DNA from: Variovorax sp. WDL1
GTDB lineage: Bacteria > Pseudomonadota > Gammaproteobacteria > Burkholderiales > Burkholderiaceae_C
Length of the DNA stretch: 50,053 bases
Assembly (NCBI RefSeq): GCF_001541225.1
Contig: NZ_LMTS01000117.1
Coordinates: 1-50,053, forward strand
Direction of reading: 5' to 3'
Shown here: positions 10,338 through 26,306 of the stretch, one piece after another
Layout of the letters: the number at the start of each line of letters is the position of its first letter
Position numbering within the stretch: the stretch's first letter is position 1
The notes under the pieces: generated by a model
Databases searched by the model: none
Seen by the model: only the letters and a program-made list of their open reading frames with translations
Told to the model about the DNA's origin: nothing
Program-made: the position numbers and the translations under genes

Positions 10338-11450
10338 TCAACGCTTGAACTTTCCGTCGCTGATGATCGAAAGATCGGCGAAGTCGATGCCCGAGTGGTC
10401 CTGCGGCGAGTAGCTCACCTCCAGGCCGCCGCCGAGGTCGAAGTTGCGCAGGTTCTCCAGGGCCGCAAGGACCCGGGCCCGGTTCGGCTTGGGGCCGGCA
10501 CGGCGAAGCGCCTCGACCAGCACCTTGGCCGAGGCGTAGCCTTCGAGCGCCGCCGGCGAGAGTTCCTGCTGGCCCCCCTTGGCGCGCACCAGCGCCAGCG
10601 CCTCCTTGACCATCGGGTGGCCGATCGAGCGCTCGCTGGGAAAGACCTGAGCCACGATCACGCCGCGGCTCTTGTCGCCCAACTGCTTGATGAAGCCCGA
10701 GGAGGCGTTGTTGGACAGCGTGACCACCTGGGCCGCCGAACCCGCTGCGCGCAGCGCCTTGACGCCATCCGCCACCGCGGTGCTGGAGGCGATCCACACC
10801 ACGGCTTGGGCCTGGGCGGCCTCGATCTTCGGCACGATGGTCGCGTAGTCGGGCTTGTCGCGGTCGGTCGCAATCACCGCCGCCGGGTTGGCCCCAGCCT
10901 TGTTGAAGCCGTTCATCGCACCCTGCAGCCCGTCCTGCCCGAAGGTATCGGCGACATGCACCACCGCGATCCGGGCGACGTTGATGGTCAGCAGATGCGC
11001 CACCGCCTTCTCGGCCTCGCTCTGGTAAGTGGGGCGCACATTGAAGACATGCTTCTGCAGCGGCCGGTGCAGCACCATGGCGCCAGTGGAGGGACCGATC
11101 AGTGCCACGCCGTACCGGTCGAGCCAGGGGATGACGGCCTGCGAGTGTGGGGTGCCGCGGCTCATGAAGAGGGCCACCACCTTCTTTTCCTCGATCAGCA
11201 CGCGGGCGTTCTCGCCGGCGCGCTTGACGTCGAAGCCGTCGTCCATGCGCAGCATCTCGATCTTTTCGCCGTGGATGCCGCCCTGCGCGTTCGCGGCATC
11301 GATCGCGAGCTGCGCGCCGAAGTTGGTTTCGTTGACGCCCGAGGCGGCGGAGCCTGTGATGCCGGCCGTCTGCCCGACGAGGATCTGGGCCGCGGCTTGG
11401 ACGCTGGCGAGCGCCAGCAGGACGGTTGCGCAAAGCAGGCGCATTTGCAT
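10338..11450 (-). CDS. ABC transporter periplasmic binding protein, branched-chain amino-acid (LivJ-like) type
   Basis: A 370-residue type I periplasmic binding protein. Residues 1-22 form a signal peptide ending AAAQ, followed by ILVGQTAGITG, the typical strand and loop of Leu/Ile/Val-binding proteins, then DDGFDVKRAGENARVLI and GPSTGAM. It would capture a small amide, amino acid or aromatic acid for a permease; no permease or ATPase gene is beside it, so it works with one encoded elsewhere or is an orphan receptor. It is transcribed divergently from uvrA across 167 bases. Confidence 0.9.
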   Translation of the reverse strand: MQMRLLCATVLLALASVQAAAQILVGQTAGITGSAASGVNETNFGAQLAIDAANAQGGIHGEKIEMLRMDDGFDVKRAGENARVLIEEKKVVALFMSRGTPHSQAVIPWLDRYGVALIGPSTGAMVLHRPLQKHVFNVRPTYQSEAEKAVAHLLTINVARIAVVHVADTFGQDGLQGAMNGFNKAGANPAAVIATDRDKPDYATIVPKIEAAQAQAVVWIASSTAVADGVKALRAAGSAAQVVTLSNNASSGFIKQLGDKSRGVIVAQVFPSERSIGHPMVKEALALVRAKGGQQELSPAALEGYASAKVLVEALRRAGPKPNRARVLAALENLRNFDLGGGLEVSYSPQDHSGIDFADLSIISDGKFKR

Positions 11451-11617
11451 GGAAACTTCTCCTGAGTACGTTCGATGTAGGCAAAGGTGCCGTCCATTGA
11501 GTCACGCCCGGCACCGGTTTGCTCCGCCTAAACCCCTGCCGAGCCGCCGGCCATGTGACGCTTTGCACGTTGTCGCGCACCGGTTTCTAGAATGTCTGCC
11601 CCACCCCCAAGGCACTC
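11451..11617. promoter_or_regulatory. Divergent intergenic region between binding protein and uvrA
   Basis: This 167-base gap must hold promoters for both genes. On the + strand a possible -10 TAGAAT lies at about 11587-11592, but no well-spaced -35 is clear. No LexA-type palindrome (CTGT-N8-ACAG) is seen, so SOS control of this uvrA copy is not supported. Confidence 0.35.
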
Positions 11618-17677
<6,060 letters not shown>

Positions 17678-17787
17678 ATGCGGACCTTCCGGGCGATGCC
17701 CGACATCGACTGCCACGACCACGGCAACGGCAACGGCATGCAGGCCATCTCCTGCGAGCGCGTGGACGTGCAGCAGGCGGCTTGACG

Positions 17788-17806
17788 CCCCGGCGACAGG
17801 CCGGGG
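17788..17806. terminator. Hairpin downstream of uvrA
   Basis: CCCCGG (17788-17793) pairs with CCGGGG (17801-17806) around a 7-base loop. No T-run follows, so termination is only a possibility. The 198 bases between uvrA and the next gene hold no other convincing feature; a short frame from 17678 has no ribosome site. Confidence 0.35.
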
Positions 17807-17875
17807 GTCAGCCCCGATTGCCCGGAGCCCGGCATCGCGGCCAAATGGCGGGCCTTTCTGTTCTGGAGCTGACCC

Positions 17876-18832
17876 ATGTTTCGCCGTTCCCTCCTGTGCG
17901 CCGCCCTCGGCCTGGCCGCTGCCGCCGCTGCTCACGCCCAGACCTTCCCCGCCAAGCCGATCAAGCTGCTGGTTGCCTTCCCGGCCGGCGGCCCGACCGA
18001 CATCACGATGCGCCAGCTGGCCGAAAACGCCTCGAAGGTCCTCGGCCAGCCGATCGTGGTCGAGAACAAGCCCGGTGCCGGCGGCACGCTGCCTGCGCAG
18101 GCGCTTCAGACCGCGCAGCCGGACGGATATACCGTCGCCCAGACCCCGCTGGGCGTGTTCCGCCTGCCCTACACCACGAAGATCACGTGGGACCCGGTGA
18201 AGGACATCAGCTACGTGATCAACGTCACCGGCTACGCCTTCGGCATCGTCGTCCCGGCCGACAGTCCCTTCAAGACCTGGAAGGACTTCGTGGCCTATGC
18301 CAAGGCCAACCCCGGCAAGCTGACCTACGGCTCGACCGGCAACCTGACCAGCCCCCACCTCACCACGGAGCTGGTCGCGCAGAAGGCCGGCATCGAGCTG
18401 CAGCACGTGCCCTACAAGGGCAGCGCCGACCTGATGCTTGCGGTGCTCAGCGGGCAGCTGATGGCCGCGGCCGACAGTACCGGCTTCGCGCCGCAGGTGG
18501 AGGCCGGCAAGCTGCGCGTGCTCAACACCTGGGGTGAGAAGCGGCTGGCCAAGTTCCCGGATGCGCCGACGCTGAAGGAGCTGGGCTACGACATCGTGCA
18601 AAGCTCGCCCTTCGGAATCGGCGCGCCCAAGGGCACGCCGCCGGAGGTGGTGAAGAAGCTGCACGACGCCTTCAAGCAAGCGATGGAGGAGCCCAGCTAC
18701 GTGGCCGCGCTGGGCCGCTACGACATGCTGCCCAACTACATGAGCTCGGCCGACTACACGAAGTTCGCCCAGGCCACCTTCGCGCGCGAAAAGGCGCTCA
18801 TCGAGAAGCTGGGCCTGGCCAAGCCGCAGTAA
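17876..18832 (+). CDS. Bug/TctC-family periplasmic solute-binding protein
   Basis: A 318-residue tripartite-tricarboxylate-type receptor. Residues 1-22 are a signal peptide ending AHAQ; then TFPAKPIKLLVAFPAGGPTD, the opening strand and carboxylate-binding loop of Bug proteins, and VENKPGAGG. Such proteins are greatly expanded in Burkholderiales and bind small carboxylates. No TctA/TctB membrane genes are adjacent, so it is an orphan receptor. GGAGCT stands ten bases before the ATG. It converges with hmp across 62 bases. Confidence 0.93.
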   Translation: MFRRSLLCAALGLAAAAAAHAQTFPAKPIKLLVAFPAGGPTDITMRQLAENASKVLGQPIVVENKPGAGGTLPAQALQTAQPDGYTVAQTPLGVFRLPYTTKITWDPVKDISYVINVTGYAFGIVVPADSPFKTWKDFVAYAKANPGKLTYGSTGNLTSPHLTTELVAQKAGIELQHVPYKGSADLMLAVLSGQLMAAADSTGFAPQVEAGKLRVLNTWGEKRLAKFPDAPTLKELGYDIVQSSPFGIGAPKGTPPEVVKKLHDAFKQAMEEPSYVAALGRYDMLPNYMSSADYTKFAQATFAREKALIEKLGLAKPQ

Positions 18833-18841
18833 GCCCTGGCT

Positions 18842-18868
18842 GGCTGGGATCGCGCAGCCAACCCAGCC
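18842..18868. terminator. Hairpin between convergent genes
   Basis: GGCTGGG (18842-18848) pairs with CCCAGCC (18862-18868) around a 13-base loop, between the ends of the Bug gene and hmp. It has no T-run but its place suggests a shared terminator. Confidence 0.4.
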
Positions 18869-18894
18869 TCCGCCGAACGCTCGCGATGCCCGGC

Positions 18895-21575
<2,681 letters not shown>

Positions 21576-21648
21576 GCCGTCGGCCCCGGACGCTTGCGCG
21601 AGCCGCGCGAGCTTCACGGTCGCGCCCCGAGGACGCGGCAGGGCGCCT

Positions 21649-22440
21649 TCAGCCGCGTGCCTGCAGGATGGCGGAAGCGACCTCGGCAAAGCCCGCCCCG
21701 CGCTCGCCGGGCGCCACATAGCGCGGCAGGTGGGCCAGCGCGGTCTCGAAGCGCCGCACGTTGGCAACGCCCACGCTGTGGGCGAAATGCTCGAACATCA
21801 GCGCGTCGTTGGTCGAGTCGCCCACGTAGGCCCAGCGCTGCATCTCCTCGTCGAGCGGGCGGGCCCAGAGCTCGCGCACGATCCAGCGGGCGCCTTCCAG
21901 CTTGTTGTGCTCGCCATACCAGCCGTTGATGTGGATGCTGCTCACGGTGGCGTGCATGCCTTCGCTGCGCATCAGGCCGGCCACCTGCGCGATGGTGGCG
22001 TCGTCGAGCCGGGTGAATTCGCTGTGGTCGATGGCAATGTCGCACTCGCGGCCGGCAGAGTCGGCGGCCCGGTGCGCGCCGGGGATCTCGCGCTCGATGC
22101 GCCCGAGCACGGCCTGCATGCGCTCGAAGTTGCGCGCCCGGGTCGCGGCATCCTGCTGGTAGCGCTTTTCAATGCGGCCTGCTGCGGTTCGGACGAGCGC
22201 CACGGCGCCGTTCTCCGCCACGATCGCATCGACGGGCCACACGCTCGCGAAGGGCTCGCTCCAGCCGACTGGCCGGCCTGTCACGGCCACGAGGTTCAGC
22301 CCGGCACCCCGCAGCGCGCCCATGGCGTCCAGCGCATCCGGCGTGACTGCGCCCTCTGTGGTCAGCGTGTCGTCGATGTCGGTGAACACGCCGACGAGCT
22401 GCGCGCGCGCCTCGATCGGCCAGGCGTCGAGCGGCAGCAT
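21649..22440 (-). CDS. HAD-IIB phosphatase, mannosyl-3-phosphoglycerate phosphatase-like
   Basis: A 263-residue Cof-type HAD hydrolase. Motif I is FTDIDDTLTTEG, followed by VTGRPVGWSEPF (motif II region), VAENGAV and the metal-binding GDSTNDALMFEHF (motif IV). The overall pattern is closest to mannosyl-3-phosphoglycerate or sucrose-phosphate phosphatases, but the substrate is not certain. The start ATG at 22440 overlaps the stop of prfC (TGATG), so it is translated by coupling with release factor 3. The frame extends upstream into prfC, but that extension is not needed. Confidence 0.85.
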   Translation of the reverse strand: MLPLDAWPIEARAQLVGVFTDIDDTLTTEGAVTPDALDAMGALRGAGLNLVAVTGRPVGWSEPFASVWPVDAIVAENGAVALVRTAAGRIEKRYQQDAATRARNFERMQAVLGRIEREIPGAHRAADSAGRECDIAIDHSEFTRLDDATIAQVAGLMRSEGMHATVSSIHINGWYGEHNKLEGARWIVRELWARPLDEEMQRWAYVGDSTNDALMFEHFAHSVGVANVRRFETALAHLPRYVAPGERGAGFAEVASAILQARG

Positions 22441-24077
22441 CAGCCTGCGCTCTGCAGGGCCAGGCCCGCATGCTCGCGCAGCGGATGGAAGTGGATCTTC
22501 GGAAAACGCTCCTGCGCCAGCCGCACGTCGTAGGGCGAGGTGCACAGGTAGGCCAGCGTGTCGGCTGCATCGCGCGCCATGCGCGCCGGGTAGGCGTCGG
22601 TGAAGGCGCGCAGCTCTGCCGGCGTGTCGGCGGTGATCCAGCGTGCACCGGTGTATTGGCAGCCTTCCAACCGCACGTCGGCGTCGTACTCGGTCTTCAG
22701 GCGGTGCTGCACGACCTCGAACTGCAGCTGTCCCACAGCGCCCAGCAGCATCGGGCCGCCCACCTCGGGCCGGAAGACCTGGATCGCGCCCTCCTCGCCC
22801 AGCTGGGCCAGGCCCTGCTGCAGCTGCTTGGTGCGCAGCGGGTTCCTGAGGATCACGGTCATGAAGAGCTCGGGCGCGAAGAAGGGCAGGCCGGTGAACT
22901 GCAGCGAGGCGCCGTCGGTGATGGTGTCGCCCAGCTGCACGCCGCCGTGCGTGGTGAAGCCGACGATGTCGCCCGCATAGGCCTCCTCCACCGCCTCGCG
23001 CCGCTGGCTCATGAAGGTGACCACGCTGGTCGGGCGCAGCTCCTTGCCGGTACGCTGCACCTTGAGCTTCATGCCGGGCGTGTACTTCCCCGAGGCCATG
23101 CGCACGAAGGCGATGCGGTCGCGGTGGTTGGCGTCCATGTTGGCCTGCACCTTGAACACCACGCCGGCGAAGTCCTTGTCGTCGGGCTGGATCTCTTTCA
23201 CCACCGGCTGGCGGTTGACCATGGTGGTGCTGGTGCGCGAGCGCGGCGAGGGCGCCAGGTCGACCAGCGCGTCGAGCACTTCCATCACGCCGAAGTTGTT
23301 CACGCCGGAACCGAAGAACACGGGCGTCTGCTTGCCCGCCAGGAAGGCCTCTCGGTCCCAGGTGGGCGAGGCGCCGGTGGCCAGCTCCATGCTTTCCATG
23401 GCGCTCTCGAAGTCGGCACCGAAGCGCCGGGTCAGCGTGTCACGTTCGGTCAGCGCAATGGTCTCGAAGTCCTGCGGCAGCCGCTCGCTGCCCGACTCGA
23501 ACACCGTCATGGCGTGCGTGCGCAGGTTCATGATGCCGCGGAAGGTCTTGCCCTGGCCAACGGGCCAGGTCATCGGCACGCAGGGCATGCCGAGCTCGCG
23601 CTCCACCTCGTCGAGGATGTCGAGCGGCTCGCGCACCTCGCGGTCCATCTTGTTGACGAAGGTGATGATGGGCGTGTCGCGCTGGCGGCAGACCTCGATC
23701 AGGCGCCGGGTCTGCGCCTCCACGCCGTTGGCCGCGTCGATCACCATCAGGGCCGAGTCGACGGCCGTGAGCACGCGGTAGGTGTCTTCGGAGAAGTCCT
23801 TGTGGCCGGGCGTATCGAGCAGATTGATCACGTGCTCGCGGTAGACCATCTGCATCACCGAGCTGGCCACGGAGATGCCGCGCTGCTTCTCGATCTCCAT
23901 CCAGTCGGAGGTGGCATGGCGCGAGGCCTTGCGCGCCTTCACCGAGCCGGCGATCTGGATCGCGCCGGAGAACAGCAGCAGCTTCTCCGTCAGCGTGGTC
24001 TTGCCGGCGTCGGGGTGAGAAATGATGGCAAACGTCCTTCTACGCCTGACTTCATCAGTGAATAGACCGTTAGCCAT
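22440..24077 (-). CDS. prfC: Peptide chain release factor 3 (RF3)
   Basis: Translational GTPase that removes RF1/RF2 from the ribosome after termination. G1 SHPDAGKTT is at residues 20-28, G3 DTPGHKDF and G4 NKMDRE follow; 545 residues is normal. The first 21 codons (24077 back to 24015) use A/T-ending and rare codons (AAC GGT CTA, AGG CGT AGA AGG, ATT TCT), then from CCC GAC GCC GGC onward the usual GC-biased codons begin. This abrupt switch suggests that an integrated element supplied a new 5' end while keeping the protein functional, as SXT-type elements do at this gene. Confidence 0.95.
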   Translation of the reverse strand: MANGLFTDEVRRRRTFAIISHPDAGKTTLTEKLLLFSGAIQIAGSVKARKASRHATSDWMEIEKQRGISVASSVMQMVYREHVINLLDTPGHKDFSEDTYRVLTAVDSALMVIDAANGVEAQTRRLIEVCRQRDTPIITFVNKMDREVREPLDILDEVERELGMPCVPMTWPVGQGKTFRGIMNLRTHAMTVFESGSERLPQDFETIALTERDTLTRRFGADFESAMESMELATGASPTWDREAFLAGKQTPVFFGSGVNNFGVMEVLDALVDLAPSPRSRTSTTMVNRQPVVKEIQPDDKDFAGVVFKVQANMDANHRDRIAFVRMASGKYTPGMKLKVQRTGKELRPTSVVTFMSQRREAVEEAYAGDIVGFTTHGGVQLGDTITDGASLQFTGLPFFAPELFMTVILRNPLRTKQLQQGLAQLGEEGAIQVFRPEVGGPMLLGAVGQLQFEVVQHRLKTEYDADVRLEGCQYTGARWITADTPAELRAFTDAYPARMARDAADTLAYLCTSPYDVRLAQERFPKIHFHPLREHAGLALQSAG

Positions 24078-24126
24078 TGATCACTTTCTTGTCCTATGTA
24101 CACAAATATGTACGCGTTTCCAAAGC

Positions 24127-24140
24127 CGCTCCTCAGAGCG
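24127..24140 (-). promoter_or_regulatory. Hairpin in the prfC leader
   Basis: CGCTC (24127-24131) and GAGCG (24136-24140) with a CTCA loop lie between the predicted prfC promoter and its start codon. Two ATGTAC half-sites at about 24099 and 24109 flank the leader and could be an operator. Confidence 0.35.
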
Positions 24141-24147
24141 TGTTTGC

Positions 24148-24176
24148 ATAATAACCTAAAAACGGCTTGACATCAA
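24148..24176 (-). promoter_or_regulatory. Predicted promoter of prfC inside the element
   Basis: Read on the - strand: -35 TTGATG (24176-24171), 17-base spacer, -10 TATTAT (24153-24148). It lies in AT-rich DNA outside the native prfC sequence, so the element seems to bring its own promoter for the interrupted gene. Confidence 0.6.
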
Positions 24177-24195
24177 ACCCTAGAACTCGTACAAC
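24167..24195 (+). promoter_or_regulatory. Predicted promoter of the Fic gene
   Basis: -35 TTGACA (24167-24172), 17-base spacer, -10 TACAAC (24190-24195), with the Fic ATG 38 bases on. Its -35 overlaps the -35 of the prfC promoter on the other strand, so the two promoters compete for polymerase. Confidence 0.6.
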
Positions 24196-24233
24196 AATAA
24201 AACCTAGATATCGCAAGGCAGAATTCCCTAATA

Positions 24234-25751
24234 ATGGCAACGCCCGCAGACAAGCTCGCCCAGTCCCTCGCCGCCTTGAAAGCTCTTCAGGACGCGAAGG
24301 CAGTCGCCATTCGGGCGTCCGACCTTACGCGTGTCCATCGTGAGCGCTTGCTCAAGAATGGCTTTATCCGTGAAGTGATGAAGGGCTGGTACATCCCGGT
24401 CCGGCCCGACGGCCCGGCAGGGGAGAGCACGGACTGGTATGCCTCGTTCTGGCCCTTCTGTGCAGCGTACCTGACGGAGCGATTCGGAGAGGACTGGTGT
24501 CTCGGGGCAGAGCATTCCATTGCTCTGCACACCGGTAACTGGAACGTCCCCCGTCAGCTTCTCGTGCGCGCGGCACGCGGTGGCAACAAGCCGACCGGCC
24601 TACTGCACGACACGTCGATATTCGACCTGCGCCTTGAAGTTCCCGCTTCCCAAGACATCCAGGTTGTGGACGGCCTGCGCCTCATGCGCTTGCCCGCGGC
24701 ACTCGTTGCCTGCGCGCCCGGACACTTCGCGGCACACGCGGTCGAGATGCGGGCAGCACTCGCCATGATTGCCGATGCCTCTGACGTTCTGGCGCGCCTG
24801 CTCGATGGCGGCCACAGCAGCATTGCGGGGCGACTTGCCGGAGCCTTCCGCAACATCGGACGGGACCAGGTCGCGGACACGATTATGGCGACCATGCGGA
24901 CGGCGGGCTATACGGTCAACGAAAGCGATCCCTTCAACGATCACCCGCCCGTTGCCATCGGGCAGCGCGAGACTTCACCTGCCGTCAACCGGCTGCGCAT
25001 GTCCTGGGCGGAGATGCGTGGCGCAGTGCTCGAACGCTTTCCCCCTCCGCCCGGCCTGCCTGCCGATGTCGGGGCGTATCTGCATCAGGTCGAAGATGTA
25101 TACGCGACTGACGCCTACAACTCACTCTCCATCGAGGGCTACAGGGTCAGCGCCGAGCTGATCGAGCGCGTGCGCTCGGGAAACTGGAACCCGGAAAACG
25201 GAGCAGACCGCGAGCATCAGGACGCGCTCGCTGCGCGCGGCTACTGGCAAGCCTTTCAGAAGGTCAGGGACACAGTAAGCCGGGTCATTCAAGGGGCGAA
25301 CGCGGGAGAGGCCGCGCAAGCCGATCATGGCACCTGGTACAGAGAGATGTTTGGCCCCAGCGTCGCGGCGGGCATCTTGAAGCCTGCCGATCTCGCGGGC
25401 TATCGCAGCGGACCCGTGTTCATTCGTCAGTCCGTGCATGTGCCGCCGCGCAGCGAAGCGGTGCGCGAGCTAATGCCCGCCTTCTTCGACCTCTTGCGTG
25501 AGGAACCGGAGGCTTCTGTGCGCGTTGTGCTCGGCCATTTCTTCTTCGTGAATATTCACCCGTACTTTGACGGCAATGGACGTATGGGGCGCTTCCTCAT
25601 GAACGCGATGCTCGCCTCAGGCGGCTATCCGTGGACAGTGATTCCACTCGCGCAACGCACGCGCTACATGACGGCACTGGAGGCCGCCAGCGTTAGCCGA
25701 GACATACGGCCTTTCGCGGAGCTGCTCGCCGAGCTGGTCGCCCAGCGCTAG
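24234..25751 (+). CDS. Fic-domain protein with AbiEi-like N-terminal region
   Basis: A 505-residue protein. The C-terminal half is a Fic domain with the full active-site motif HPYFDGNGRMGR (H442-R453), which normally transfers AMP (or another nucleotide group) to a target hydroxyl. The inhibitory motif SxxxEG is seen at S297-E301-G302, before the Fic core, so it is a class II self-inhibited Fic. The first ~220 residues resemble AbiEi-type antitoxins: a winged-helix-like segment (RERLLKNGFIREVMKGWYIP) and a following domain. It is the first gene of the element beside prfC. The ribosome site is weak. It may be a toxin/antitoxin fusion, a regulator or a defence protein. Confidence 0.85.
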   Translation: MATPADKLAQSLAALKALQDAKAVAIRASDLTRVHRERLLKNGFIREVMKGWYIPVRPDGPAGESTDWYASFWPFCAAYLTERFGEDWCLGAEHSIALHTGNWNVPRQLLVRAARGGNKPTGLLHDTSIFDLRLEVPASQDIQVVDGLRLMRLPAALVACAPGHFAAHAVEMRAALAMIADASDVLARLLDGGHSSIAGRLAGAFRNIGRDQVADTIMATMRTAGYTVNESDPFNDHPPVAIGQRETSPAVNRLRMSWAEMRGAVLERFPPPPGLPADVGAYLHQVEDVYATDAYNSLSIEGYRVSAELIERVRSGNWNPENGADREHQDALAARGYWQAFQKVRDTVSRVIQGANAGEAAQADHGTWYREMFGPSVAAGILKPADLAGYRSGPVFIRQSVHVPPRSEAVRELMPAFFDLLREEPEASVRVVLGHFFFVNIHPYFDGNGRMGRFLMNAMLASGGYPWTVIPLAQRTRYMTALEAASVSRDIRPFAELLAELVAQR

Positions 25752-25787
25752 CGCGATTGTCGGCAGTGTCAGCATCGATCACCGCAT

Positions 25788-25801
25788 CACTTCGCGAAGT
25801 G
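25788..25801. repeat. Perfect 14-bp palindrome between convergent genes
   Basis: CACTTCGCGAAGTG lies in the 132-base gap between the ends of the Fic and H-NS-like genes. It could be a protein site or the stem of a shared terminator; no T-run follows. Confidence 0.4.
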
Positions 25802-25883
25802 CGCCCTTGAGAGCGTCCCGCGGCGACAGTCGTGAGAGCAAGAGCGCAGGGAGACAAGGCCCCGCGCCTGCCCTCACGATCCG

Positions 25884-26240
25884 CTAAGAGGCGACCTTGA
25901 ACGCCTGCCGGTCACGCCCCTTGATCCAGGCCGGTTCGGTGCCGCGCCCCGACCAGGTTGCCCCGGAGGCGGGGTCACGGTAGAGCGGCGCAACCTGTGT
26001 GCGTCCGCCCCCGCTCTTTCCTGTGCTCTTGGCCGGGCGCGCACCGATCAACTCGGCGGGCTTGAAGCCGTGTTGAAGCAACAGCTCTCTCATGGCGCGC
26101 AAGACATCGGCCCTGTGTTGGCGCTCCTGCGCGCGCTGCTCCGCTTCCAGCAGTGAAAGCTCGTGTCGCAGGTCGGCAATGCGGCGCTCAAGCGCGGGCG
26201 TGATTGCCGCTTGAGCGGGCTTGTTGGTCTGGTTCTCCAT
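25884..26240 (-). CDS. H-NS-family nucleoid-associated protein
   Basis: A 118-residue protein with an N-terminal coiled-coil (residues ~15-55: ERRIADLRHELSLLEAEQR) for oligomerisation and a C-terminal H-NS/HvrA DNA-binding end: YRDPASGATWSGRGTEPAWI. Such proteins silence AT-rich foreign DNA; many mobile elements carry one to limit the cost of their own expression. AAGGAG is well spaced before the ATG at 26240. The spacer between the domains is rich in Gly/Lys/Ser. It follows the relaxase gene on the same strand with 66 bases between. Confidence 0.87.
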   Translation of the reverse strand: MENQTNKPAQAAITPALERRIADLRHELSLLEAEQRAQERQHRADVLRAMRELLLQHGFKPAELIGARPAKSTGKSGGGRTQVAPLYRDPASGATWSGRGTEPAWIKGRDRQAFKVAS

Positions 26241-26306
26241 AGCAAAGACTCCTTTCGTGGGTGAGGGCGCGTAGCCCGGTTGGGGAAATGAATGAAGGCG
26301 CAAGGT

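Noticed and set aside
11451..11617. LexA box for SOS control of the tandem uvrA
   Set aside because: No CTGT-N8-ACAG or similar palindrome was found.
17678..17785. Small frame just after uvrA
   Set aside because: It has no ribosome site, low-complexity composition (His/Gly/Asn), and lies in a normal intergenic gap.
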